A DNA stretch of 64,000 nucleotides from Viridothelium virens (Eukaryota; Ascomycota; Dothideomycetes; Trypetheliales; Trypetheliaceae). Of this stretch, positions 1 through 10,830 are shown one piece after another; the first letter of the stretch is position 1, and the number at the start of each line of letters is the position of its first letter. The notes under the pieces are model-generated. The model saw only the letters and a program-made list of their open reading frames with translations. It was not told the DNA's origin and did not search any database. Both the position numbers and the translations under genes were made by a program. The DNA is taken from positions 124,001 through 188,000 of the forward strand of contig ML991801.1 in the NCBI GenBank assembly GCA_010094025.1, given 5' to 3'.

Positions 1-1
1 T

Positions 2-1337
2 ACGACACCAACGATCACTAACCTATCTGTTGCGCTATACATGCTCTCTCTAGCAATCTGGCCGCTGTGGTGGTCTTCCTTTAGCGAAACTCTTGGCCGG
101 CGATCGATATATCTTGTTTCGTTTGCCCTCTACATACTGTGGTGTGTGCTCTCCGCAGTCTCCAACTCCATTGGGATGTTCATTGTAATGAGAATGCTTA
201 ATGGCGGTGCATCGGGAAGCGTTCAAGCCGTTGGTGCAGGCACAATTGCAGACATCTGGGAGGTCAGGGAACGGGGACGAGCTATGGGTATATTCTACCT
301 TGGCCCGCTTTGTGGACCCTTGCTTTCACCAATCATAGGTGGTGCGCTCAACGAGCGGTGGGGATGGCGTTCTACCCAGTGGTTCTGTGTTATTTATGGC
401 GGTATCGTCTGGTTAGCAGTCCTCTTTGGTCTCCCGGAAACGTTACAAAACCGAAAACCCATAACCCAAGCTGGCACCGACCGGCCATCTTTGCAACGTA
501 CAACGACGCGAGAAAGCGTACAAATCAAGACCAAAAAGTGGCTCGTGATCTTGCGTAGATTCTTCGTGGATCCATTGCGAATCATACTTACCCTACGCTT
601 TGGTGCCGTTGCGCTGACTGTGTGGTTGGCTTCCACAACCTTCTTTTGCCTATATTTCTTGAACATTAGCGTCCAACAAGTCTTTGCCGCGCCTCCTTAC
701 AACCTTTCTTCAATTATCGTGGGGTTGCTCTACATCCCAAATTCTCTTGGTTACATAACTGCCTCCGTCTTTGGTGGGAGATGGGTCGACCGTATCATGC
801 GTGATAAGGCAGAACGGGCACAGAGGAAAGATAAAAATGGTAAATTGATTTTTCTTCCCGAAGATCGAATGGGGAAGAATGCGTGGGTGGCTGCCGTGCT
901 GTTCCCAGTTTCCATGGTCTGGTATGGGTGGACTGCCCAGAAAGGGGTGATGTGGATTGTTCCCGTAAGTCAATTTCCTGGGCTCCCACCAATCATCAGT
1001 CACAGCAGCTGAAAAGTGATTGTAGATGATTTCCAATTTCTTCTTTGGAGTGTCTTCGATGATCACATTCGGAATGGCGACCACCATGTTGACGGAATTC
1101 ATGCCGAAAAAGGCGTCTCATGGAATCGCAGCTAACAATTTCATTCGAAACATTTTTGCGACGGTCTCTGGTATTGTGGCAGAACCGATGATTCGCGCTA
1201 TTGGGAATGGCTGGTGCTTTACTATTTGGGCGATTATCGTCGCCATCAGCGGACCGATGGTGATAATACTCATGAAGCGATACGGAACGCACTGGAGAAG
1301 AAAATTGGATCGGGAACTTAACCAGGATGAGCAATGA
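2..1337 (+). CDS. DHA1 (Qdr/Aqr-type) drug:H+ antiporter, 5' end outside window
   Basis: A major facilitator transporter of the fungal DHA1 drug:proton antiporter group, expected in the plasma membrane and exporting toxic compounds or polyamines. The reading frame is open from base 2, so the first membrane segments and the start lie left of the window; the ATG at 41 is internal. Exons 2-964 and 1026-1337 are joined across a 61-nt GT-AG intron in phase 0, giving 424 visible residues. Diagnostic stretches are PLWWSSFSETLGRR, the TIADIWEVRERGRAMG loop after the first half, and GIAANNFIRNIFATVSGIV in the last exon, which resembles yeast Qdr3/Aqr1. Substrate is not predictable. Family call is firm; the subgroup is inference. 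Confidence 0.85.
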
Positions 1338-2267
1338 ATCATGAGACATGACTACCATATACAAAAGACGTTGGGGTCAATAGAGTAGAGATGTGTAAGC
1401 TTTAAAGCAACTCCATTAATATTCTAATGTCATTGTTCGGTCCAGGATAGGAAACCATATTTTTTTGCCGTGCAACTCGCTCTGAATGTTGATCTCAAGA
1501 GACCCCTGAGCCAATGCGGTCTTATTCGCATCTGGAATAACCTTTTGGGATATCATGGCCAGTAAAGTGGAACGATCCTACCAAATAAAGTTAAGGTTCC
1601 GAAGGCCACGAGCGCTTCCGAAGGCAAAATGGATCTCGGCCTTGGTCCTGATCATCGAAGAAACGGGAGCCGACATTTTCTAGTTAGCGTCTCGAGCTTG
1701 AGGCGCCCGGCTTACCCTTTTCATCTTCCACGTACGCCGCATGCCAAGATCGCTCTCCGGCTAGATCCTCATCTCTCTGGATCGATTTTCTGACACAAAG
1801 TCCTGATGGTTGACCGCTGCAGATGCAAGGGCCAGACTCTCACCCAATGGCTTCTCGGCCCCACCGCACGTTCGCACTCTTTTCACCTTCTGAGGTACAT
1901 AGAAGCCTGAGCTTGACTGAACCAACAAGCCTCTGGCCGCTTGACTTTGCGCCTCGGTGCCCGCCAACCTGTAGATAAGTCTAATCTAGGTGTCGCTGAC
2001 TAGCTGTTTTTAGAGCATCTAAGGTGGGTGGGTGGTAGCGCATCTGTCACGCTGCACAGTGATTTCATTGCCGTTACATTCCTCATCCTCGCTCACGACT
2101 GTGACTCGGTTCGCTTGAAAAAACCATCACATCTGTCGAAGTCGCGACTCCCTGGTGCTTCATGCTTACCTTAATCGTTCGGCCTGCAGGCTTCCGCAAC
2201 AGTAACCTCGCCGCTCAAATCTGCTATTGCGATCCATTATAGCGCCACTACTTTGGCTGATCTGTTC
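1338..2267. other. Intergenic region, no gene seen
   Basis: About 930 bases between the transporter and the protein kinase. Only short open frames without recognisable motifs occur. The right part should hold the kinase promoter. I see no RNA gene or repeat. Confidence 0.5.
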
Positions 2268-3623
2268 ATGGCAAGCGACCTGGAGTCTGCTCTACCTCAC
2301 ATTCCCTACAACTCTCAATCTTCACTATCATTCCAGGATGTTCAGAATAGGCAACCCTCAACCACCTCGACCCTTGTCCCAACAATGACCAGGTCACTCA
2401 GCGTTACTAAATCTCGCTCGCTTGTCAAAGCAGAGTCGGATACTGGTACCAATATCTCCATGGCAGCAAAGAACATCACTCCTCCTCCGACGCCACCCCT
2501 ACGGCGGAGTTCGGAATTACGATCTAATGATGCTGACTTACTGTTGTCACTATCGCTAAACAGAGGCTCACACCGGTCTACAGAAATCTCGCCTAGAAGT
2601 CCTCCAGTCTCTTCTGTGAAGGTCTTCGATACCAGCTCAAATACCTACAATCTTGAGAATGCCCAAGTTGCAGGAGCTGGTCTGTGGAGCACTGTCTACC
2701 TTACTGAATCTTATCCGAGCGTGGGCAATCCTATCGCCGAGCTGACACCACCAAGCACTCCCCAAAGACTATCGCTCGACTCCGTGGTAGCAAAGCCCAG
2801 AGCCATCGCTGTTAAGGTACCTGCACGCGGCGATGCCCAGAGTGTACTCACAGCCGAGGCCCACATTTTATCTTATATTGCGGCAGATCCATGGAGCCAA
2901 GCACATGTCGTACAGTTCCACGGCCTAGATGAGCGTAACGGGGCAATAATCATGGATGCAATTCCTCAGACTCTGGACACATTCATCGAAAAGCTGGAAA
3001 AGCCCAACGAAGACGTCCGCAAGGCGCGCATGGCACACCTTTTTCCTTGTGTCGCAAGACGCCTTGTGGAAGGTCTGGCCTGGCTCCATTTGAAAGGCGT
3101 CGTTCACGGAGACATCAAACCATCAAATATCCTAGTCGGCCAACGATCATCCCAATCGTCAACCGATATTGTGGAAATGATCGCAGATGATCCAGATGCA
3201 AAGAATATTGCTCCCCTTTACTGTGACTTCTCCGCTTCTCTTCGCACTTCTGGAGGAAACGATGCCGTCAACTCATCTTCAGCTCCGTCCAAAGTGGCAG
3301 GCGCCGGCACCTGGGAATATCTCGCGCCCGAACTCGTGACGTTGGGATCGCCTGATCCTACACACGCTTCGGATGTTTACGCTCTTGGGATCACGCTTCT
3401 CACCTTTTTGATGGGCGTCTCTCCGTTCGCGTCCATGCGCGCTAATCGCTTCATGCTACGGCATGCAATCAAGTCTGGGGAGCCATTGAGATTTGCACAT
3501 GACGGTGAGCTCAACAAGGTGAGGCGTTTGGAAGGATGGGAGGGCTGGGTGCGATCTGCTCTAGCTAAGAAGCCGGAAGCACGGCCGACTGCGAAAGAAT
3601 GGCTTGCGCAGCTTCCGGAGTAG
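2268..3623 (+). CDS. Protein kinase with atypical catalytic motifs
   Basis: A single-exon protein of 451 residues. The first ATG in frame is at 2268. The N-terminal ~130 residues are Ser/Thr/Pro-rich with a TPPPTPPLRRSSE patch, likely disordered and phosphorylated. The kinase fold follows: a glycine-loop-like GAGLWSTVYL, a lysine in AIAVKVPARG, a catalytic loop HGDIKPSNILV (His near residue 280), then YCDFSASL, GTWEYLAPEL and a subdomain IX segment ASDVYALGITLL. The catalytic loop is HGD rather than HRD, so it is a non-RD kinase, and the metal-binding motif reads DFS rather than DFG. The key Lys and both Asp are kept, so activity is plausible. I do not recognise an orthologue in model yeasts, and substrate and pathway are unknown. 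Confidence 0.85.
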   Translation: MASDLESALPHIPYNSQSSLSFQDVQNRQPSTTSTLVPTMTRSLSVTKSRSLVKAESDTGTNISMAAKNITPPPTPPLRRSSELRSNDADLLLSLSLNRGSHRSTEISPRSPPVSSVKVFDTSSNTYNLENAQVAGAGLWSTVYLTESYPSVGNPIAELTPPSTPQRLSLDSVVAKPRAIAVKVPARGDAQSVLTAEAHILSYIAADPWSQAHVVQFHGLDERNGAIIMDAIPQTLDTFIEKLEKPNEDVRKARMAHLFPCVARRLVEGLAWLHLKGVVHGDIKPSNILVGQRSSQSSTDIVEMIADDPDAKNIAPLYCDFSASLRTSGGNDAVNSSSAPSKVAGAGTWEYLAPELVTLGSPDPTHASDVYALGITLLTFLMGVSPFASMRANRFMLRHAIKSGEPLRFAHDGELNKVRRLEGWEGWVRSALAKKPEARPTAKEWLAQLPE

Positions 3624-4374
3624 CTGTGGAGGTATCCGGGATTCTTCTTCTGTATCATTATATTTTTCCACGGCATGTTTGGGGGTTTCTTCTTCTGTTA
3701 AGACGGTCAAGACTTTCAGCGTTGGCGCTTTGCAAGGGCATTTTTCCTAGGTAGTAGGTACCTTGGGTGATGGTAACGAATCTTCTTGGTTTCAAGACAG
3801 TTTCAGGTCAGTGGAGGACTTCAAACTTGTGAGAGGGTTTCACGTCTTTATCTCTCCCTGCCTTGAACGCTGCACTATCATGGTCGCGTTTCGCATTCCT
3901 TTCATGTATCTCTAGTCCATGTAACTGTTCCCCACTCGATAGACGTCGACAACGCAATTTTAGAATTTCGTAATCTATTTTGGAAGGTGGCTCGGTGCAA
4001 GGGATAAACACGCTCAGTTCCCTAAAATGCAGGTTGAGCCTGAAGGGTTGCTTAGCCGGTGCTTGCGTGGTTGCCCAGCAAAGCGACAGGGTTGGCTCGG
4101 CAAACAAGACGTCAAGCTCCCATGACCTCATGCCAGGTACTGCTGGTACCCTTTAACCCGAGCAAGCAACTCGTTCAATATTGTCACAACACTCTTTTCA
4201 TATGACAATCTCCGCAAGCCTCATCTGTCCTTATCGTTCATAGTGCGAGTCTCTTCATCCTCTTGCTTGCCATTCTCCTAATTCTCGGAATTCTCTCATG
4301 AACGTCGAGTATTTTTCGCATTGCTTAGATTACCCCACCTTTGCATAGCCGCGGCATTTTCCCCTTCTCCCATC
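3624..4374. other. Intergenic region upstream of NADP-IDH
   Basis: About 750 bases holding the kinase 3' end and the isocitrate dehydrogenase promoter and leader. The stretch just before 4375 is pyrimidine-rich. I see no convincing gene. Confidence 0.5.
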
Positions 4375-5891
4375 ATGTCGCTTCAACGAGGTACAACTGC
4401 TGCGAGGATCACTAGCAGACGAAGCATCTGCTCCCCGGCCATTCCCGTCTGCTCTCGAGCCTTTACCCAATCACCCTTCAAACCTCAATTCGGCTCCCTG
4501 TCCTTACTTCCACATTCATCGACTCGACTAGGCGCATCCCGGGCCATGGCGACGTCTTCCGGGATCAAGAAGATCAAGGTGCAGAATCCGGTGGTGGAGC
4601 TAGACGGCGATGAGATGACACGTATAATATGGAAGGATATTAAGGAGAAGTTCATTTTCCCTTACCTCGACATCGACCTCAAGTATTACGACCTCGGCCT
4701 CGAATACCGCGACCAGACATCAGACAAAGTCACCCATGATGCCGCGGAGGCAATCAAGAAGTATTCGGTTGGCGTCAAATGTGCCACCATCACCCCTGAC
4801 GAGGCACGCGTGAAGGAGTTCAATTTGAAGCGGATGTGGCTGAGTCCGAATGGGACGATACGGAACATCTTGGGAGGGACGGTGTTTAGGGAGCCAATCG
4901 TGATACCAAGGATCCCAAGGCTGGTGCCGGGATGGAAGAAGCCCATAATCATTGGTCGTCATGCTTTTGGTGACCAGTACCGAGCTCAGGATCTGGTGGT
5001 CCCGGGCAAGGGCACCCTCGAAATGGTGTACACACCCGAGGGAGGGCAACCACAGCGAATTAAGGTATTTGACTTTCAAGATGGAGGTGTGGCTCAGACA
5101 CAGTACAACACGGATGAGAGCATCAGCGGGTTCGCACATGCGAGCTTCAAGGTGGCATTAGGGAAGAAGGTGCCAATGTACATGAGTACGAAGAATACAA
5201 TTTTGAAGAAATATGATGGGAGGTTCAAGGACATTTTCCAGGACATCTATGAGAAAGACTACAGAAAGGACTTCGAAGCTGCTAAAATCTGGTACGAGCA
5301 CCGCCTGATTGACGACATGGTCGCCCAGATGATTAAGTCTGAGGGCGGCATGTTGATCGCCATGAAGAGTAAGTCCACCTCGAACTCCATACCATGTTTT
5401 CCTCTCCCTTTTCTCCTCAAGCCCGACATGTCATTCTCGTGCTGACGTGTTGCTCTCTCCCTCTTTTAGACTACGATGGCGACGTCCAATCCGACATCGT
5501 CGCTCAAGGATTCGGTTCTCTTGGCCTCATGAGCTCCGTCCTCACAACCCCGGACGGCCTGACCTTCGAGTCTGAAGCCGCCCACGGCACCGTAACGCGC
5601 CACTATCGTGAGCACCAGAAGGGGCGTCCTACCTCGACGAACCCGATCGCCTCCATCTTCGCGTGGACCAGGGGGTTGGCAAAGCGCGGCGAACTCGACG
5701 GCAACTACGAACTCCAAGCGTTCGCACAGAGTCTGGAGGAGGCCTGTGTATGGGTGGTGCAGGAAAGGGGTGTCATGACCAAGGATCTGGCGATTAGCTG
5801 TGGGATGAAAGATTCAGGTTGGGTGTCGACAACGGAGTATTTGGATGCGGTGGAGGCGAGGATGAGAAGTGTGTTGAGGGAGAAGCTGTAA
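4375..5891 (+). CDS. idp1: NADP-dependent isocitrate dehydrogenase, mitochondrial form
   Basis: Oxidatively decarboxylates isocitrate to 2-oxoglutarate and makes NADPH. Exons 4375-5368 and 5470-5891 are joined by a 101-nt intron that splits the Asn codon of MKNYDGD, giving 471 residues. The first ~57 residues are rich in Arg and Ser with almost no acids, a mitochondrial targeting peptide. The enzyme core begins near the internal methionine at 4546 with [19 protein letters not shown]. Other family segments are [15 protein letters not shown]-like ([11 protein letters not shown]), [41 protein letters not shown] and [14 protein letters not shown]. Length and motifs fit homodimeric eukaryotic IDPs. 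The C-terminus REKL is not a canonical peroxisomal tag. The internal start could yield a cytosolic form, as in Aspergillus idpA. Confidence 0.95.
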
Positions 5892-6111
5892 CTTGGATAA
5901 GAGATGTTGCATATGGTCTGTAGATAACGAAGACGTAATCCAGCTTTTCTCTCTGCTTCAAAGACAGCGTCAATGACAGCGTTGAGTTCTATGTAGATAA
6001 TGTAGATATTTCAAAACACGCTATTCTATGTCTATCAATCCTCACTCCTCCATCCAACCTCCCTCAGCACCTCCCAAAACTCAACCTACCAACCAAAACC
6101 CCCACCCCCAT

Positions 6112-7363
6112 TCACCCCACCACCTCGCTCCCCTCCCCCACCTCCTCCCCCCTCACAAACACCACCACCACCCCTCCCGTCGCCAAATCCCACGCCCGAT
6201 GCCCAAACACCCTCAGCATCGCGCGGACCGCGCCATTATGCGCCGTCACCGACACCCAGGCACAGCTCCTCGCATCGCCCCTCCAGATCCCGTCCAGCGC
6301 CTGACGAAGCCGCGGCACCATCTCGGCGTCGGTCTCGCGCACGTCCGACCGCCACAGCGGGTCCGTCTCTGCGAAGTCAGGGTCGAAGCGGGCGGCGGGG
6401 AAGGCGGCGCGGAGAGTGGAGGCCGGGGAGCGGGCGTCGCAGGTGTGGATGCCGTTTTGTTCGCGGAGGAGCTGTGGGGCGGGGGATGGAGGATCAGTAG
6501 GGTGAGAGTGAGAGAGAGAGAGAGTGTGTGTGTGTGTGTGTGTGGGAGAATTTGATTTGTGGAGGAGCGGGGATTTGAGGAGAGCGAGGAGAGGGGAGAG
6601 ACTGATAGGGGAGTTGGGGATGGAGATGTACGGACCTCTTTGACGCGCGGGACGAAGGCATGCTGTAGTGGGAGTTCGGGATCTTTGAAGGTTGTTTCGG
6701 CAGTTTGGAGGCAGCGATAGAGAGGAGAGGTGTAGAAGATTTCAGGGGATGGTGTTTTCTCAACGGTGAGTTGGTGCATCCACGTCTTGTTGGCGATTTT
6801 GGCCTGCTGGATGCCGAGATCTGTTAAGTGGGCGTCAAAAAAGCTGAGGCCATCTGCGCTATCGAGTTTGGACCAGCAATCCTAAGCCAGGAAGAATATC
6901 AGCACTTTGATGCATATCTCCGATATCCTGCCATACGTGAGAGCAGGTTCATGGTTTAGTGGAGCTGCGCCAAGGGAGTCATATCGCGAGACATACATCC
7001 CAGGCTGCAGTACCATATTTCTCCTCACCAACATTATGATCTCCCTGGCCATGTCGTGCCAAGAAGAAGACTCTATAATGAACTGTTGAAGGTGACTTTC
7101 TATTAAGATCATCGAGGTAGTAAGCGAACCGCTGCCAGGAGGTGGAGTTCAGGGGGCATTGCTCGTCTGTCTCGTAATTACGTTCGATCAGACCGAAGTT
7201 AGAATTTGTCTTAGATGGAGATAAGCATCTCGTGAGGTAAACAAACGAGACGGGACCAGAGACAGCGGCTTACGTAGTCAAACTCAGCTGTATTGGTGGA
7301 GGACTCAGATTGTAGGAAAAAACCATTAATCGTCGAATACTCGATAGAAGAATGATCCGTCAT
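6112..7363 (-). CDS. Pmu1-like histidine phosphatase (phosphoglycerate mutase fold)
   Basis: Four exons on the minus strand: 7363-7274, 7209-6997, 6881-6636 and 6471-6112, all joined in phase 0, giving 302 residues. Introns are 64, 115 and 164 nt. The histidine phosphatase signature is FLARHGQGDHNV, with the catalytic His after RHG. Later come LTDLGIQQA, YTSPLYRCLQTAE with the second conserved Arg, and SVTAHNGAVRAML, which carries the second catalytic His. Homologues usually have RHGQGYHN; here Tyr is Asp. The overall plan, including an N-terminal FFLQSESSTNTAEFDY and KELLREQNGIHTCDARS at an exon junction, matches fungal Pmu1-type proteins. The substrate is unknown; true glycolytic mutase activity is unlikely for this subfamily. 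The last intron contains a dinucleotide repeat. Confidence 0.88.
6509..6544. repeat. (AG)n(TG)n microsatellite inside an intron
   Basis: An AG run of about 15 nt followed directly by a TG run of about 21 nt. It lies inside the 164-nt last intron (6472-6635) of the histidine phosphatase gene. On the gene's own strand it reads as a CA then CT tract upstream of the acceptor at 6472. Confidence 0.9.
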
Positions 7364-8230
7364 CCTGATTTGCAAAGAAAAGGAAAACTTATTCAATACT
7401 CTAGAGTAGCTTTGAAGTCCGACTCCAATTATGATCAAATAAACGCGCCATCAAAAAAGGGAACCAAAAGCAGCCATGGAAGTCTGTTGACTGGAATGTC
7501 GTAAGCTAAGGTCCAGCAATTTCTGGGAACATCTCACGCTGATCCAGTCATAAAGTAAGGACAACGATGTATCGATGGAAATTGCACCTGATCGCGCCAT
7601 TCTACCCTAAAATCGAGTTGGGTTAGCGTACGTCACCCAACTTCATCTCAGCAGTAGCCCCTCTGAGTTCGCTCTATTCATTACGTTTCTACTATTACCT
7701 TCGGACAACTACTCGCGAGGCTGTTGAGGGAATCCAACATTATATACAGTGGGCTTTGAGAACCTGGAACTAGGGCGTCATCGCTAGAGTCACTGATGTC
7801 TAATGAGATGACGCCGTGACCTGGACGACAGGTATCAACACCGTTAAATTTTCAAGCATGCACAGCCGGAAGCCTCTCCGGATTTCGGTGGCGCCGCCAT
7901 TAGGAAGCAGATCCATGTATGCCGTGGACGCACCTGTCTTTAATGCCAAATAGCCGGAAAATTCATTAGCGACCACTTGCGCATCTCCTTAGGCTTTGAC
8001 CTGTGATCAGTTTGAAGTTTCAAGCAAGCTGCTTGCCTGCAAGTCTTCCTTGAACGCGATAGCGCTAGTGCCTGTTGTCCAGATGAGGCTCACCAAATCT
8101 GCCTGCCGTAACGTTGGCTACTCCGAAAGCCAAGTCGTGGCACATTCTCGGGCGTTAGCAAAGTGGACCAGTGAAAACTTCCCACCACAGGTGCCATTCT
8201 AAACATTGAATACACTAATGGTGTCCATGG
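7364..8230. other. Intergenic region, no firm gene
   Basis: About 870 bases between the histidine phosphatase start and the chitinase-tail-like reading frame. A 68-codon open frame at 7996-8202 has an ATG-lacking start and no motif. It could be debris of the same decayed locus, but I cannot show this. Confidence 0.4.
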
Positions 8231-9823
8231 ATGAGCGTGAGTATCTTTCTCTTAGCCTCTCACTTACATCATCTTGCTTTCCGCTCCGTTAATACATCTG
8301 TAATGGTTCTTCTCTGCTTTGCTCGGAGCTCCTTAGTGGGCATAAGCTTCTTATTGCTCTTTTACTTTTCATTACAGATGTCCAGACTCCGGAGCCAGCA
8401 CAAGTACTTGGCCTCAAATGGAGAGACCAGTTTGCAATATAAACGATCGAGAGAGTATACTGGTTTTGTGGCTACCCCATACAGAGGGATCGACTCAACA
8501 CATCCTCTTACCACGTCAAGAACTACAGCGCAAGCCGTCTTTACGCCTATACATGTGCCGTTCCATAACCATACGTCTTACATTAACGACACGGCTGCAA
8601 GTAGGAATGGGACAGAGTTCTTGGTTTCGCATACAAATTCCCCGTCCCGCAATAATTCATCTCGCGCAAACGATCTGGCCACGACTAGGAACAGCATTCA
8701 AAAGATACCATCCAAACTTTACTCTCCATCAGAGTTCTTCAAACTCGACACTGGTGGACGATGTTGGCAGTATGATTACAACGATGACCTAATATCATTA
8801 TCTGAAGACGGCGGAGAAGACACAGACAGCCCAGCTCTCCGAAGGCGATTTAGTCACGTTAAAGGTTTTGAGATGTCGAAGCAAGCTCTTCGAAAGAGGC
8901 GTGGGGGTTACGAAGTAGTAAGTGAGCTTGGGAACCTGACCAAATGCAAGTTGACGACCTTGGCTCCAAGACGTCGACCCGCAAGGATAACGCTTCCCCC
9001 GGCTCCGTCCGCAAACGAATTAGAGCGTTGGAAGGGCGCTTCGTGGTGGTACGTGCCTACGACTACATCAAGCTTTCCTGGTCAATGTCCATCCGTGGTA
9101 GTCACGAAGTTTCGAAACGCCGCTGCGTTGACAAAAGTTCCTGTGATAAAGGATGTGGCCTCAAGTGAGCCACCCCAATATTACAAGTTGGGCGGTAGTA
9201 GAAAACCAATCGTCAACGTAGATCACGTCTATGAGACCAAATTCCTTAGGCATTTCTTGAGCGAGATGATTGATTCCGGCCAGATGTCTTGTTCCGAGCT
9301 TAACGCCTTTTTCATGGCTAGCGACCCTCTGAACAAAGGTGCTGCTCGGCTTCAAACACTCTGGGACCAGCTCCAATCCGAAAGTCATCCAGAATTTGCT
9401 GGCATGGACGAAGTTTTGAATTCCCTTAAGGGGATTGCTTTAGGGTCAGGGCGTTACGGGGTTCGTGAGCAGGATGACACCAAGCTACAGTTTCTGAACA
9501 TGCTTGCCGCCGCTGTCGATGTGACTAACAGGCCGGATGTGGCGAAGCTTTTTAGGAAAACTAATCAAAGGGTATATGAAGCATTCTTAGGTATCGATGA
9601 GCTTGTCGCTCATGATAGGAGCTGCGGAAAGTCTCCTCCAACACCTCGAGATGGTCAGGGCTGGGCGAATGCCTACTCAAGCTACATGAGCTCAATATTA
9701 GAGAGTAGAAACGCCGCAGTGAGCCAAACGATCAGCAAAATGGCCAACAACGTGGATTCTTACTTCTCAGAAACAACAGATAATATGGGCAAACTAAATT
9801 CCATTGGCAGAGGTAAGAAATAG
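8231..9823 (+). CDS. Protein resembling the C-terminal tail of fungal LysM/GH18 class V chitinases
   Basis: An open frame of 530 codons from ATG 8231. The C-terminal ~360 residues, from WQYDYNDDLISLSEDGG through ARITLPPAPSANELERWKGA and VDHVYETKFLRHFLSEM to the end, look to me like the long conserved tail that follows the catalytic domain in large secreted class V (GH18) chitinases. There is no GH18 DxxDxDxE motif, LysM domain or clear signal peptide here; residues 20-50 are hydrophobic. A strong donor (gtgagt) at 8237 and acceptor at 8378 suggest that part of the hydrophobic stretch may be intronic. It may be an orphaned fragment of a chitinase locus or a free-standing derivative. The resemblance is from memory of the family and unaligned, so confidence is moderate. 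Confidence 0.45.
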   Translation: MSVSIFLLASHLHHLAFRSVNTSVMVLLCFARSSLVGISFLLLFYFSLQMSRLRSQHKYLASNGETSLQYKRSREYTGFVATPYRGIDSTHPLTTSRTTAQAVFTPIHVPFHNHTSYINDTAASRNGTEFLVSHTNSPSRNNSSRANDLATTRNSIQKIPSKLYSPSEFFKLDTGGRCWQYDYNDDLISLSEDGGEDTDSPALRRRFSHVKGFEMSKQALRKRRGGYEVVSELGNLTKCKLTTLAPRRRPARITLPPAPSANELERWKGASWWYVPTTTSSFPGQCPSVVVTKFRNAAALTKVPVIKDVASSEPPQYYKLGGSRKPIVNVDHVYETKFLRHFLSEMIDSGQMSCSELNAFFMASDPLNKGAARLQTLWDQLQSESHPEFAGMDEVLNSLKGIALGSGRYGVREQDDTKLQFLNMLAAAVDVTNRPDVAKLFRKTNQRVYEAFLGIDELVAHDRSCGKSPPTPRDGQGWANAYSSYMSSILESRNAAVSQTISKMANNVDSYFSETTDNMGKLNSIGRGKK

Positions 9824-10670
9824 ATATTTCTTTGTTAAGGGGTTGCCTCGTTGGTTTATCAGGCTCCAAAAGAGGCAGCGCTTCAACTGTTTCAGCAGCT
9901 CTAACTTGTCACTCAGGCCTTCGGGCATTTAAAAGAGGATACCCAGCGTCCAGCTGGACCTTCAACTCGGCCTTACTGCTGAATCCACAAAACACCGCAA
10001 CGCATAGAATTGATAAAGGCGCCAAACCCGCTTGTGCGGTCACTTTGACAACAGCTACACAGACGAGCCCAACGCCAGACCTCACACTGTCGATAACTCC
10101 TACCTCACCTACGCCACCACCTTCAACGCCGCCCTCTCCAGCATCTCGAACTCCGCCGTTACCGACCAATGCCATTGTCGTTTGATATGATTACAATGAC
10201 GATCTTGACGGAGATGACGGCGAGGTGATCAATGGGCCTGACGGGTTGAAGACTACGGGTTCACACGATGTCTTATCTTACACACAAGGTGCTATATCGC
10301 CCCAGCTATACGCAGATGGAGGCCCATATTCACAGCAGGTAGCAAAAACGGCCATAATCAGGCCTATGGCAAGGTCGACATTGATCCCTTAAATGTCGCT
10401 AGCAGTGCAGACTGCTTCGACATTCAGGATGACTTCAACATCTACCGGGAGCTTTAACCTGTGGTTGAGGAGTAAAGGTATCGTGTCACCCATACGCCAT
10501 ATCCCAAGCGCAATGCGCGGACCCTACGGGTCAAAGAAGTGACCTCGCTTCCTGCACGTGGTAATATCCGTGCCAGAGACTCCGCCAACCATGATGTTAC
10601 CCAGCTTTCCGACATCGTACCTGTATCGTATGAGATCCGTGGTGACGGGATGAAAGTACGAGTAGAGTAA
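9824..10670 (+). pseudogene. Decayed coding-like stretch next to the chitinase-tail-like gene
   Basis: Several short coding-like pieces lie on the plus strand in different frames. One, near 10186, repeats the YDYNDDL motif seen in the preceding gene near 8775, followed by an acidic DGDDGEV run. Further pieces lie at 10330-10458 and 10488-10669. The pieces do not form one open frame and I could not connect them by splice sites. The simplest reading is a broken relic, possibly of a gene related to its neighbour. The repeated motif hints at an old partial duplication. Function cannot be stated. Confidence 0.35.
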
Positions 10671-10830
10671 GCTCTGATGAACCGAGCCGAATTGGTACAA
10701 TCCAGCCAAGCGATGGAGGCAAGGTCGATATTCCGAGGAAGAAGCAATCTATCTTGGTCACTGTTACAATTTCGTCTCTGCATTAATAGTCCAAGCTATA
10801 GCGCCGTAATGTGTTCGTAGATAACATGGC

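Noticed and set aside
6028-6555. Plus-strand 175-codon frame, Pro/His-rich
   Set aside because: Opposite strand of the histidine phosphatase exons and intron; no ATG-led conserved protein.
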